This document shows, in pieces, positions 1-7,373 of a stretch of 23,454 nucleotides of DNA. A model generated the notes under the pieces. That model made no database searches. It saw only the letters and a list, made by a program, of their open reading frames with translations, and was not told where the DNA came from. Numbering within the stretch: position 1 is the first letter of the stretch; every line of letters begins with the position of its first letter. Both the position numbers and the translations under genes were made by a program. Origin of the DNA: a virus; the IMG/VR virus record IMGVR_UViG_3300027796_000047, positions 1 to 23,454 of that record; one strand, 5' to 3'.

Positions 1-19
1 ATGTGAAGAGTAGATAGTA

Positions 20-220
20 TTGGACACACAAAAAATAATGGAAGCAGGATTAATTAAAAAACGAAGAAATAGTCAATACATTCCGAATGTAGATGATGGG
101 AACCATTTCTTTTCGATACCACTTAACGAATTATTTTATAAAGGTTGTATTATTGATTATAGTGAATCATTAGAACCATACATGGAAGGATTCGATCCGT
201 CAGAAGATATTTGGAACTAA
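20..220 (+). CDS. Small unknown phage protein (66 aa)
   Basis: I do not recognise this protein. It starts at TTG (20), just after an in-frame TAG at 11-13; an ATG at 38 is the alternative start, and no strong ribosome site is visible for either. The N-terminus is basic (KKRRN, about residues 13-17) and the rest is acidic and aromatic, ending in a DPSEDIWN tail. There is no signal peptide, membrane segment or cysteine pair. It lies at the end of the early/middle region. Composition and codon use match the neighbours, so it is probably real, but no function can be assigned. Confidence 0.55.
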   Translation: MDTQKIMEAGLIKKRRNSQYIPNVDDGNHFFSIPLNELFYKGCIIDYSESLEPYMEGFDPSEDIWN

Positions 221-238
221 ATATAATATATTATATTA

Positions 239-266
239 TTGCTATTCAAATCCATTATGATATAAT
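239..266 (+). promoter_or_regulatory. Probable sigma-A promoter, extended -10
   Basis: TTGCTA (239-244) is separated by 16 bases from a perfect TATAAT (261-266). TG stands one base before the -10 box (TGATATAAT), the extended -10 form. It lies about 30 bases before the start of the 93-codon gene at 298, placing a likely transcript start near 273. Seen in sequence; activity is inferred. Confidence 0.6.
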
Positions 267-297
267 AGTGGTAAATATCTTTGTGGAGGTTGTATTT

Positions 298-579
298 ATG
301 AATGAAATTGAAAAAATAAATTTTAGTACAAAAATTCTTCAATTAGCTGGTGAAACATTAGATGAATCAAAAATATTAACTGAACAGGAATTTGATTCTA
401 TTATTGATTCAGAAACATTATCAAAAAAAGAAAAATATGAAAAAATGCGAACACATTTAGATGTTTCATCATTATTATACTGTAGTAAACTGATTGATAA
501 AGTATTTAAAGCTTATTTTCATTTCTTAGAAACTTCAGAGATTAAATTATCCAATTCTGATAGTAATATAGATAGATAA
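298..579 (+). CDS. Unknown 93-aa protein with its own promoter and terminator
   Basis: The function is not recognised. I chose ATG 298 because GGAGG (about 285-289) sits at ideal distance; the longer reading from 211 would run through the promoter at 239-266 and is unlikely. The protein is mostly helical and charged: an acidic middle (EQEFDSIIDSETLSKKEK), then a hydrophobic, cysteine-containing stretch (SSLLYCSKLIDKVFKAYFHF), and a polar Ser/Asp/Asn tail. It has no clear transmembrane segment or signal peptide. With an extended -10 promoter in front and a strong hairpin terminator behind, it looks like a self-contained transcription unit, as moron or lysogenic-conversion genes often are. Confidence 0.7.
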   Translation: MNEIEKINFSTKILQLAGETLDESKILTEQEFDSIIDSETLSKKEKYEKMRTHLDVSSLLYCSKLIDKVFKAYFHFLETSEIKLSNSDSNIDR

Positions 580-636
580 TTTGTTTTAGCTCTATTAAAA
601 ATAAAAAACATATAAAAGGTAATCTATTTCTTATGG

Positions 637-672
637 AATAACAGGATGCAATTAAGTTCTCCTGTTATTTTT
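637..672 (+). terminator. Rho-independent terminator
   Basis: A perfect 10-bp inverted repeat (AATAACAGGA at 637-646, TCCTGTTATT at 660-669) with a 13-base loop is followed by a T run (668-672). It lies about 60 bases after the 93-codon gene and just before the resolvase gene. Confidence 0.75.
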
Positions 673-710
673 ATTATGTCCAAGTATATTTGAAAAATAA
701 AGGTGATTTA

Positions 711-1172
711 ATGATACTCGGACTTGATATTTCTCTTAATTCTTCAGGTATAGCTATACTTGATAATAATAAACAACTTATTTTTTACGATACTATCCAA
801 CCACCCAAAAACATGTCAGAAGAAGAAAAACTTATCTATATACAAAATTATATTCACAAATTATTAAAAATATATCAAGTGACACATGCAGTTATAGAGG
901 ATACTTTCTTTGGTTCTAACATTAAAACTCTTAAAACATTAATGAAAGTACATGGTATAGTAATTAGTAAGTTAAATGATCATTTAATTTTATATACTTA
1001 CGCTACACCAACATCTATTAAGAAAAATATCTTAGGTAATGTTCCCAAAAACAATAGTAAATTAGCAGTTCAACAGGAAATGTGTAAATTATACCCAACA
1101 TTAAAAACTAACCTAAAAAACGACATATATGATGCTATCAGTATCGCTCTCTTCTTTCTCTCGCAACGATAG
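711..1172 (+). CDS. RuvC-like Holliday junction resolvase (RNase H fold)
   Basis: 153 aa from ATG 711, preceded by AAAGGTGA at good spacing; TTG 690 is a weaker alternative. The fold and acidic residues match the RuvC family: strand-1 motif LGLDIS (D6) followed by a Ser-rich turn, VIEDTF (E63), and the C-terminal NDIYDAISIAL helix (D138, D141). These four carboxylates bind the metal ions that cut four-way DNA junctions. In phages such enzymes resolve branched replication or recombination intermediates before packaging, which fits the position between the early region and the late regulator/packaging genes. The length is typical of phage RuvC-like proteins. Confidence 0.85.
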   Translation: MILGLDISLNSSGIAILDNNKQLIFYDTIQPPKNMSEEEKLIYIQNYIHKLLKIYQVTHAVIEDTFFGSNIKTLKTLMKVHGIVISKLNDHLILYTYATPTSIKKNILGNVPKNNSKLAVQQEMCKLYPTLKTNLKNDIYDAISIALFFLSQR

Positions 1173-1224
1173 TTATAAATACTTAGTAAACATGTATTTA
1201 AATAATAAAGTGGAGGAGAGAGAA

Positions 1225-1599
1225 ATGAATGATAATAATTTAAATGTAAGAATTAATGATGGCTGGCAAAACAAGAGCTCTGAAACAGATTTTTTAGATT
1301 TTATTGATTATTCAAATATCGACACAATTGAAGCACTATATAGACTTTACAATACAATTTATAAGTATGTTGAAAAGGGAAACACAGCATGGGCAAGTAT
1401 ACTAGCTGACTTAGATAAAGCTATTGAACATGCAAACTTAAATGATAAACAAAAGCAGTGTATTGAACAATACTTAATTAATAATAGCAAAATTGAAGAA
1501 GTAGCATACGATATGAATTTAGTAAAAAGTACGATATGGCAACACACAAGAAGTGCGTGCAAAAAGATAAGTAAGTATTTATCATGGAGTAAAGAATAA
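1225..1599 (+). CDS. Sigma-70 region 4-like / ArpU-type late regulator
   Basis: 124 aa. ATG 1225 follows a strong GGAGGAGAG site, so the upstream in-frame ATG at 1129 inside the resolvase gene is rejected. Residues 71-117 (LNDKQKQCIEQYLI ... EEVAYDMNLVKSTIWQHTRSACKKISKYL) have the helix-turn-helix pattern of sigma region 4: a helix ending in a hydrophobic run, then EVAxxMxLVxSTIWQHxRxAxxKI. Proteins of this ArpU/sigma-like class sit just upstream of the terminase genes in many Gram-positive phages and activate the late operon. The family and position are solid; the regulatory role is inferred. Its stop overlaps the ATG of the next gene by one base. Confidence 0.75.
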   Translation: MNDNNLNVRINDGWQNKSSETDFLDFIDYSNIDTIEALYRLYNTIYKYVEKGNTAWASILADLDKAIEHANLNDKQKQCIEQYLINNSKIEEVAYDMNLVKSTIWQHTRSACKKISKYLSWSKE

Positions 1600-1865
1600 T
1601 GAATAATGAAATAGAAACACTCTTTAAGTTCTTAAATGAATCTCTAGAACTTTTTAATTCCGATTATGTAAAACTACTTAACTGTTGCAATTGCAGTGAT
1701 TTAGCAGTCACAGAGTTAGAACAAATATTATTTTATACTAAAATACAATATACATTATTTACAGTGTATAAAGAGTACGACAGCTTAGATTACAACTTAG
1801 ATAAAATGGAAGAATTCATATTATATTTAGTACAAGCAATAAAGGAGAAAAACGATGACAATTGA
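1599..1865 (+). CDS. Unknown 88-aa helical protein
   Basis: Not recognised. The ATG at 1599 shares one base with the stop codon of the sigma-like gene (TAATG), so translation is probably coupled. The protein is acidic and helical, with an unusual Cys-Cys-x-Cys cluster near residues 28-31 (LLNCCNCSD) that could bind metal, then a hydrophobic-aromatic helix region. No signal peptide or membrane span. It is probably part of the regulator operon. Confidence 0.6.
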   Translation: MNNEIETLFKFLNESLELFNSDYVKLLNCCNCSDLAVTELEQILFYTKIQYTLFTVYKEYDSLDYNLDKMEEFILYLVQAIKEKNDDN

Positions 1866-2001
1866 AATATATGCTGACAACAAAAAGCAGGAACTAACTA
1901 TAAGGGATGTAAACGGTAATATAAAGACAATAACATACAATGAATTTTTAGAGGTGTTCAAATATGGACGAAATAGTAAAAAGACTTATAAACAAAGTTA
2001 A
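1855..2001 (+). CDS. Unknown 48-aa protein
   Basis: A very small ORF, accepted because AAAGGAGA lies at ideal spacing before ATG 1855, the start overlaps the end of the previous gene (to 1865), and the end overlaps the start of the next (from 1964). The product begins MTIEIYADNK and has a short beta pattern (TIEIYAD ... ELTIRDVNGNIKTITYNEF) with a basic tail (YGRNSKKTYKQS). The chain of overlaps around it argues that it is translated. Function unknown. Confidence 0.6.
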   Translation: MTIEIYADNKKQELTIRDVNGNIKTITYNEFLEVFKYGRNSKKTYKQS

Positions 2002-2176
2002 ATATAAATGCGTAGATATAGAAGAACTTAGACAGCAAGCATACTTAATAATACTAGAGTTCCCAAATTTAACTGAAGATCAAATGTATTGGAAGCTACA
2101 ATATTATAATAATAAGCAAAATGTGTATCAAAAGAGATATAAAAACGGGATGATAGAAGATACAGGTATTATATAA
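1964..2176 (+). CDS. Unknown 70-aa protein
   Basis: ATG 1964 follows GAGGTG inside the preceding small ORF, with a 38-base overlap. The product is charged and helical: an N-terminal basic helix (VKRLINKVKYK), an acidic EELRQQAYLIILEF helix, then an aromatic-rich YWKLQYYNNKQNVYQKRY segment that could contact nucleic acid. I cannot assign a family. It is the last gene before the late-operon boundary; the 137 bases after it (2177-2313) are very AT-rich with no gene and may hold the late promoter, though I see no convincing -35/-10 pair. Confidence 0.6.
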   Translation: MDEIVKRLINKVKYKCVDIEELRQQAYLIILEFPNLTEDQMYWKLQYYNNKQNVYQKRYKNGMIEDTGII

Positions 2177-2313
2177 TGTTTAAAATATTACTCTAAAAAT
2201 AATTTAATAAACATGAAAAAAACATATGTGCAAACAGTATTATATTATGTAAGGCAATTTAAGCAATATTAAAGTAATTTAAAAAACCAAAAAGAACATA
2301 TTAAAAGTGGTTT

Positions 2314-2341
2314 AAGGAGAGCTAATTAACTCTCCTTTTTT
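2314..2341 (+). terminator. Rho-independent terminator before the packaging genes
   Basis: A perfect 8-bp stem (AAGGAGAG 2314-2321, CTCTCCTT 2330-2337), 8-base loop and a T run. It marks the boundary between the regulator cluster and the HNH/terminase module. The 3' arm plus T tract, CTCTCCTTTTTT, recurs in the hairpin at 11804. Confidence 0.8.
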
Positions 2342-2363
2342 GTTCTTAAAAAGAGTGATAAAC

Positions 2364-2669
2364 ATGAAATACAAAGATAATGTAAGAGACTTTTATCAAA
2401 CAAATGCATGGAAGAAAACAAGACTATTAGCTTTACAACGCGATTATTATTTATGCCAACACTGCTTAAAACAAAATACTATTCAATCAGCAAATGTAGT
2501 ACATCACATCATTGAAATAACAAACGAAAACTTAAATGAATATGGATTAGACTTAAACAACTTAATATCTCTATGTAGAGAATGCCATGAATCATTACAC
2601 GGCAGATTAAATAATAAAGAAGAAACATATTACTTTGATAAAAATGGTAATATAGTTCCTATTAAATAA
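2364..2669 (+). CDS. HNH endonuclease, packaging-associated
   Basis: 101 aa from ATG 2364 with AAGAGTGAT before it; a TTG at 2340 in frame would start inside the terminator T run and is rejected. Motifs: CQHC (C31/C34) and CREC (C71/C74) form the structural zinc site; VVHHI (H47-H48) carries the metal-binding/catalytic His; LNNLISLCRECHESLH supplies the N and last H of the HNH beta-beta-alpha-metal fold. In HK97-like and other cos phages an HNH protein encoded beside TerS/TerL is required with the terminase to cut the cos ends. Its position directly before the candidate cos gap and TerS fits that role and argues against a mobile homing nuclease. Confidence 0.85.
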   Translation: MKYKDNVRDFYQTNAWKKTRLLALQRDYYLCQHCLKQNTIQSANVVHHIIEITNENLNEYGLDLNNLISLCRECHESLHGRLNNKEETYYFDKNGNIVPIK

Positions 2670-2790
2670 AATCCCGAAGTGCAGCATACCCCCCATATGA
2701 AAAATCCCGCAAGTACAGCTCTACACCGCAGCCCCGTTCTTCTTAACCCAGACAGTAAATCGCAGCAAAGGGGTCAAAGAGAAGAATTAA
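2670..2790 (+). other. Candidate cos site / terminase recognition region
   Basis: This non-coding gap between HNH and TerS is unlike everything around it: 56 of 110 bases at 2670-2779 are G or C. It contains an imperfect direct repeat, AAAATCCCGAAGTGCAGC (2668-2685) and AAAATCCCGCAAGTACAGC (2701-2719), and GCAGC also recurs at 2728 and 2762. A run of six C (2689-2694) and CCCC/GGGG blocks (2732-2735, 2770-2773) are present. Cos sites of HNH-associated phages lie beside the HNH/TerS genes and are short, GC-rich and flanked by iterated terminase-binding repeats. Location and composition are seen; the cos function is inferred. Confidence 0.45.
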
Positions 2791-2803
2791 AGAGGTGAAA
2801 AGA

Positions 2804-3169
2804 ATGGACAAGAAAGAGAAAGAAAAGAAAATTAAGAAAAAGATAAAGCAATTAAGTGAATTGTTCAAAGATATTGCAAGTAATAAGAAATCATTAATAG
2901 AAGATTTAATAGAACAGGCAGCTTGGATGGCAGTAACCATTCAAGAGCTTCAAGAGAACATAAACGAAGATGGATTGACCGAAGAATTTAATCAAGGAAA
3001 ACAGCAGTTTAGACGTGAAAATACTGATACAAAAACAATACTTTCAATGCAAAAAAACTATAAAGCTACTATGGAAACATTAATAAAATTACTTCCAGAA
3101 GAACAGAAAAGTGATGAACTTGATGAATTTTTTAAAAAGAATAAGATTGGTTTTAATCAAGAGAATTAA
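2804..3169 (+). CDS. Terminase small subunit (P27-like)
   Basis: 121 aa from ATG 2804; AAAGAGGTG sits at the right distance, better than for the GTG at 2795. The N-terminus is a highly charged Lys/Glu helix (residues 1-17), then a helical core with AAWMAVTIQELQENI and the family-typical QFRRENTDTKTILSMQKNYKATMETLIKLLP segment that mediates oligomerisation. TerS rings recognise the packaging site and hand DNA to TerL. Size, composition and position between HNH and TerL support the call. The candidate recognition site lies immediately upstream, as in many cos phages. Confidence 0.75.
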   Translation: MDKKEKEKKIKKKIKQLSELFKDIASNKKSLIEDLIEQAAWMAVTIQELQENINEDGLTEEFNQGKQQFRRENTDTKTILSMQKNYKATMETLIKLLPEEQKSDELDEFFKKNKIGFNQEN

Positions 3170-3202
3170 ATAATTGAAGTCTACTCTTTTTATTTTTAAA
3201 TC

Positions 3203-3229
3203 AGGAGGTTGATGGGGTGATGTGAATTG
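3203..3229 (+). promoter_or_regulatory. Unusual translation start region of TerL
   Basis: A strong AGGAGG (3203-3208) is best spaced not for the terminase start but for GTG ATG TGA (3217-3225), a two-codon start-stop unit ending one base before the TTG start of TerL (3227). A second, weaker site, GGGGTGAT (3214-3221), lies 5 bases before the TTG. Either the second site is used directly or ribosomes re-initiate after the minigene. Both would keep TerL output low. Confidence 0.4.
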
Positions 3230-4918
3230 ACTTACATTGAAGAATATTATTCTAAAATGTGTAGCGGTGAAATAATTGTCTGTAAAAAGATAAAAAAGCA
3301 ATACGAAAAGTTAGTTAATGACATTCACACACCATATAAAATTCAACAATTACAATTCGATGGTTCATATAAAGAAATAACTTTTATATTTGATGAAAAT
3401 AAAGCTAATTTACCAATTAACTTTATAGAAACATTTTGTAAGCAATCTAAGAGTCCATATTGTGGACAACCTTTAAAACTTATGCTTTGGCAAAAAGCAA
3501 TGTTACAAGCAATTTATGGATTTGTAAATGCTGAAACGGGTTTAAGAAGATATAAAGAAATACTAGTTGAAGTTGCAAGAAAGAATGGTAAAAGTACTTT
3601 GCTAAGTGGACTTGCTGCATATCATTTAACTTTTTTTAAAGGTATACAAGTTGTTACCGCTGCCAATTCAAAATCCCAGGCTGGGATAATTTTTGAAGAA
3701 GCAAAAAATATGATAATGCAATCTCCGGCACTTGCAAAAAGAGTAACAAAAAGAAAAACAGATTTATATGTTCCTAATACATTTTCTACAATGCAGCCAT
3801 TAGCAAGTGATTCAAGTAACCTTGACGGATTAAATGCAGACTTAGTTCTTCTAGACGAAATACACGAATTTACTGATACAAAATTATACGATGTAATAAA
3901 ACAATCACAGGGAACTAAGTTAGAACCATTACTATTTATGATAACAACAAATGGTTTTGTAAGAGATAACTTTTTCGATGCAAAAATTCAATATGCTGAA
4001 GATGTATTAAATGGTGTTGCTGATAATTATGCTTTTCTTTCATTTTTATATGAATTAGATAATAAAGGTGAAAAAGGATTAGACGAAATTAAAGATTTTA
4101 GAAATTGGGTTAAACCTAATCCAGCTCTTGGAATATATCGTAGCTTCACTGAATTAAGCGAAGAAGTTCAAAAAGGAAAAGATGATATTACTTATAGACC
4201 AACTTTGTATGCTAAATATTTTAACTTACCACAGACACAACATGGCTCTTGGATGACGTTTGATGAACTTAATAACACGGAAACATTTGATATTAATGAT
4301 TTCAAAGGAAATTATTTTTTGGGTGGTTATGATCTTTCAGAAGTAAATGATTTAACCTGTGCTACGATGCTTTTTATGAAAAAAAATGATGATAAAAAGT
4401 ATATACATCAAATGTATTTCATGCCAAAGAATTTAGTTGAACAAAAAGAAATTGATGATAAAGTTCCTTATTCACAATGGATTGAACAAGGTTGGATATA
4501 TCCAAGTGGTACAAGCAAAATTAAATCTGAAGATGTATTTAATTGGTTAAAAGACACAGTTCAAAAATATAATTTGTATCCAAGACAACAAGGTTTAGAT
4601 AGATGGGGTGCAAATGAATTTTTAAGTTTAATGGAAAGTGCAAGAGTAAAAGTAGAATTAGTAATCCAAGGAACTAAAACATTTTCAAGTCCAATGAAAA
4701 ATCTTAAAGGTGATTTCATAGATAAAAAAATTATATATAACAACAATCCAGTTCTTAGATGGTGTTTAATGAACACTGTTGAAGAGCGTGATAAAAATGG
4801 AAATGTAAGACCTATAAAAGGTAAAAACAAAAATAAGCGTATAGATGGTACTTTAAGTTTATTAGATGCTTATGTAATACTTCAAAATAACTATATCGAA
4901 TTTACAAATTTATTATAA
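3227..4918 (+). CDS. Terminase large subunit (HK97-type, Terminase_1)
   Basis: 563 aa, the usual length. TTG 3227 is the only usable start after the in-frame TGA at 3218. ATPase domain: Walker A-like ARKNGKST (117-124), Walker B LVLLDE (206-211) followed by IHEF, and coupling motif TTN (240-242). Nuclease domain (RNase H-like) with acidic residues in GGYDLSEVNDLT (D369), GLDRW (D458) and GTLSLLDAY (D547). The protein cleaves concatemeric DNA and pumps it through the portal into the procapsid using ATP. It lies between TerS and portal, the standard packaging order. All key residues are present, so it is probably functional. Confidence 0.95.
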   Translation: MTYIEEYYSKMCSGEIIVCKKIKKQYEKLVNDIHTPYKIQQLQFDGSYKEITFIFDENKANLPINFIETFCKQSKSPYCGQPLKLMLWQKAMLQAIYGFVNAETGLRRYKEILVEVARKNGKSTLLSGLAAYHLTFFKGIQVVTAANSKSQAGIIFEEAKNMIMQSPALAKRVTKRKTDLYVPNTFSTMQPLASDSSNLDGLNADLVLLDEIHEFTDTKLYDVIKQSQGTKLEPLLFMITTNGFVRDNFFDAKIQYAEDVLNGVADNYAFLSFLYELDNKGEKGLDEIKDFRNWVKPNPALGIYRSFTELSEEVQKGKDDITYRPTLYAKYFNLPQTQHGSWMTFDELNNTETFDINDFKGNYFLGGYDLSEVNDLTCATMLFMKKNDDKKYIHQMYFMPKNLVEQKEIDDKVPYSQWIEQGWIYPSGTSKIKSEDVFNWLKDTVQKYNLYPRQQGLDRWGANEFLSLMESARVKVELVIQGTKTFSSPMKNLKGDFIDKKIIYNNNPVLRWCLMNTVEERDKNGNVRPIKGKNKNKRIDGTLSLLDAYVILQNNYIEFTNLL

Positions 4919-4933
4919 GAGAGGTGAAAATAA

Positions 4934-6139
4934 TTGGAATTCAGAAACATGTTTAAAAATTTATTTACACCTAAACAACAGAATGTAACACAACAATATT
5001 CAACATTTCAAATGCTAAACAATTATCTTGGAACATTTACTAACTTTTCAGGCAATGCATATAACAATGAACTTGTAAGAGCTAGTATAAATGCTATAGC
5101 AAGTCATGTTTCAAAATTAGAAGCAAAAAATAAAGGACAAAAGAATAGTAAATTAGAGTATTTATTAAATGTAAGTCCAAATCCGTATATGACAGCATAC
5201 GATATGTTTTATAAATTTGTAACACAATTATATTTAAACAATAATGCTTTCATTTTAATTCAACGTGATGATTTTGGTAATGTAACTGGTTTTTATCCAA
5301 TTAATTATTCAAATGCTGCTTTAAAACAATACAAGGGTAATTTTTATCTTGAATTTACATTTATGACAGGTAAAAAAGTTGTTGTAATGTACGAAGATAT
5401 AATTCATTTAAGAAGACATTTCAATGAAGACGATATTTATGGTTCAAATAACATTATATTAAATTCAATTCAACTTTTAGAAACAACTAACCAAGGTATC
5501 GAAAATGCTATTAAAATATCAAGCTTTTTAAGAGGTATTTTAACATCTGAACAAAGTTTAAACCCTGATGCAATTAAAAAAGTAAAAGATGAATTTGTAA
5601 ATGATTATATCACTATGAATAACAAAAGTGGTATTGCTGCCCATGATGGTAATTTTAAGTTTACACAATTAAATGCTAATCCAATGATGGTTGATGCAGA
5701 GCAGATGAAAATCATAGAAGATAAGATATTCATGTATTACAACATTAATAAAAAGATAGTGATGAATGAATTCGAAGAGAATACTTTTACTGCATTTTAC
5801 GAAGGTGTAGTTGAACCAATCTTAACAGCTCTTTCACAAGAACTTACTAGGAAGATATTTACACCAAAAGAAAGAAGTTTTAAAAATGAAATTGTATTAA
5901 CTGCTAAAAAGTTAAATTATGCAAGTTCAGATACAAAGATAAAAATGGTTAAAGAATTATCAGTGATTGGTGCTCTATCAATTAATGAAATAAGAGAACT
6001 ATTTGGATATGACGAAGTAGAAGATGGCAATGAAAGAAAAGTATCTTTAAATTATGTAAATACACAGATTGCTGACCAATATCAATTAGGAACTGATACA
6101 AATAAAACAAATACAGGTGGTGATAATGATGGAATTTAA
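4934..6139 (+). CDS. Portal protein (HK97/lambda-type)
   Basis: 401 aa. GAGGTG at 4921-4926 is 7 bases before TTG 4934, which is therefore preferred over the ATG at 4949. Family-typical segments: NELVRASINAIASHVSKL (wing start), NPYMTAYDMFYKFVTQLYL with NNNAFI, DIIHLRRH followed by YGSN, LNANPMMVDAEQMKIIEDKIFMYY (tunnel-helix region), and FYEGVVEPILTALSQEL. Twelve copies form the ring at one capsid vertex that admits DNA and docks TerL, then the connector proteins. The C-terminus is polar, Asn/Thr/Gly-rich and ends inside the start of the protease gene. Confidence 0.93.
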   Translation: MEFRNMFKNLFTPKQQNVTQQYSTFQMLNNYLGTFTNFSGNAYNNELVRASINAIASHVSKLEAKNKGQKNSKLEYLLNVSPNPYMTAYDMFYKFVTQLYLNNNAFILIQRDDFGNVTGFYPINYSNAALKQYKGNFYLEFTFMTGKKVVVMYEDIIHLRRHFNEDDIYGSNNIILNSIQLLETTNQGIENAIKISSFLRGILTSEQSLNPDAIKKVKDEFVNDYITMNNKSGIAAHDGNFKFTQLNANPMMVDAEQMKIIEDKIFMYYNINKKIVMNEFEENTFTAFYEGVVEPILTALSQELTRKIFTPKERSFKNEIVLTAKKLNYASSDTKIKMVKELSVIGALSINEIRELFGYDEVEDGNERKVSLNYVNTQIADQYQLGTDTNKTNTGGDNDGI

Positions 6140-6719
6140 AAAAGAATACAGATCAATGCCTATAGCAACACAAGAAAATGAATCTGACAAAATGATAGTT
6201 GAAGGTAAAGCAATAGTATTTAATACACCAACATTACTTTTTGAAACACCTGATTATAAATACTATGAAATTATCGATGCAAGAGCATTGGATAATTGTG
6301 ATATGTCAGATGTAGTAATGCGTTATAATCACACTGATACAATGTTTATAATGGCTAGAACAAGAAAAGGTTCATTACAACTTTTAAAAAATGAATTTGG
6401 AATAAACATAAGAGCTGAACTTTTTAATACAACACAAGCGAAAGATTTATATGAATTAATTAAAGTAGGAGCAGTTGACCAAATGTCATTTGGAATGATA
6501 GTAGAAGAAGATATAAAAGTTTGGGAAGATAATATTTGCACAAGAACAGTAACAAAAATTAAAAGGCTTGTTGATGTAAGTGCCGTGGATATGGGAGCTT
6601 ACAGAGATAATACATCAATATCTGTACGTAGCTGGTTCGAAGCGGAGGCAGAGGCTAAAAAAGCATTGGAGAATGCTGAACAACGTAAGAGATTGCTAGA
6701 CACTTATTTTAAAGGTTAA
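6129..6719 (+). CDS. Prohead protease (HK97 family, peptidase U35/S78)
   Basis: 196 aa. Portal's last codons contain GGTGGTGAT (6116-6124), which serves as ribosome site; ATG 6129 has best spacing and ATG 6126 is possible. The gene overlaps portal by about 11 bases. Catalytic His in MRYNHTD (H68) and catalytic Ser in VDQMSFGM (S120), then the conserved VDVSAVDMGAY strand, identify the herpes/HK97 assembly-protease fold. It cleaves the N-terminal scaffold of the capsid protein during maturation. The C-terminal helix is rich in Glu/Ala (FEAEAEAKKALENAEQRKR), a coiled-coil that may target it to the prohead. The usual next gene, capsid, is separated from it here by a homing endonuclease. Confidence 0.92.
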   Translation: MEFKKEYRSMPIATQENESDKMIVEGKAIVFNTPTLLFETPDYKYYEIIDARALDNCDMSDVVMRYNHTDTMFIMARTRKGSLQLLKNEFGINIRAELFNTTQAKDLYELIKVGAVDQMSFGMIVEEDIKVWEDNICTRTVTKIKRLVDVSAVDMGAYRDNTSISVRSWFEAEAEAKKALENAEQRKRLLDTYFKG

Positions 6720-6806
6720 ACATTTACTTTAATAATTAAAACATCAAAGAAAGTATTAAAAAAATTCAACAAAATATATTTAATATTCTAAAAGGAGTGA
6801 TATATT

Positions 6807-7355
6807 TTGATTGGAATTTACAGAATTACTAATAAAGTTGATGGTAAACATTATATTGGACAAGCATTAAATATAGAAGATAGATGGAAAGAACATTTAT
6901 ATGGATTAAATGGTAAATATCATCGTAATAAATATTTACAACGTGCTTGGAATAAATATGGTGAAGAAAATTTTGAATTTAAAGTACTTCAAGAATGTAC
7001 AGAAGATGAACTAAATATTTTTGAAACATTGTATATTAATATTCTTAAAACATTCGCTCCTGATGGTTATAACCTTAAAGAAGGTGGAAGTAATGGAAGA
7101 CTTTCTGAAGAAACAAAAAGAAAAATATCTGAATCTGAAAAAGGTAAAAAAGTTTCTAAAGAAACAAGAAAAAAATTATCAGAAACACTTAAAGGTAAAC
7201 CAAGTAAATCAGGGATGAAAGGTAAAAAACATACTGAAGAAACAAGAAAAAAATTATCAGAAGCTAATAAAGGTAAAAAACTTTCAGAAGAAACAAAAAA
7301 GAAATTATCAGAAGCTAATAAAGGTAATAAAAATGCAGTAAAAAAAAATATCTAA
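6807..7355 (+). CDS. GIY-YIG homing endonuclease with NUMOD3 repeats
   Basis: 182 aa, TTG start at 6807 after AAAGGAGTGAT. The catalytic domain is complete: GIYRIT (3-8), HYIGQ (Y16, G18), DRW (R26), IFETLY (E73) and GYNL (N89). From about residue 99 four tandem NUMOD3-like units of 17-19 residues follow, each of the form SEETKxKxSExxKGKK, which wrap DNA in enzymes such as I-TevI; at DNA level these make near-identical repeats within 7104-7325. It cuts a specific site in homologous DNA lacking the gene and is copied in by repair. Free-standing between protease and capsid, it interrupts the usual order without disrupting either gene. It is similar in sequence to the second GIY-YIG gene at 21709-22344. 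Confidence 0.93.
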   Translation: MIGIYRITNKVDGKHYIGQALNIEDRWKEHLYGLNGKYHRNKYLQRAWNKYGEENFEFKVLQECTEDELNIFETLYINILKTFAPDGYNLKEGGSNGRLSEETKRKISESEKGKKVSKETRKKLSETLKGKPSKSGMKGKKHTEETRKKLSEANKGKKLSEETKKKLSEANKGNKNAVKKNI

Positions 7356-7373
7356 ATCAAAGCAAAAAAAAAC

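Noticed and set aside
211-297. Longer N-terminus for the 93-codon gene
   Set aside because: It would be translated across a promoter and lacks a ribosome site; GGAGG before ATG 298 decides the start.
2215-2274. 19-codon ORF (MKKTYVQT start) in the gap before HNH
   Set aside because: No ribosome site, very short and in a stretch of extreme AT content; not supported.
2340-2363. TTG start for the HNH gene
   Set aside because: It begins in the T run of the preceding terminator; ATG 2364 has a better-placed ribosome site and matches the family start.
7021-7218. Second plus-strand ORF inside the first GIY-YIG gene
   Set aside because: It is an out-of-frame shadow of the Lys-rich NUMOD3 repeats without a ribosome site.
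7104-7325. Short near-identical DNA repeats resembling a repeat array
   Set aside because: They are in-frame codons for NUMOD3 units of the GIY-YIG protein, with no spacers of regular length.
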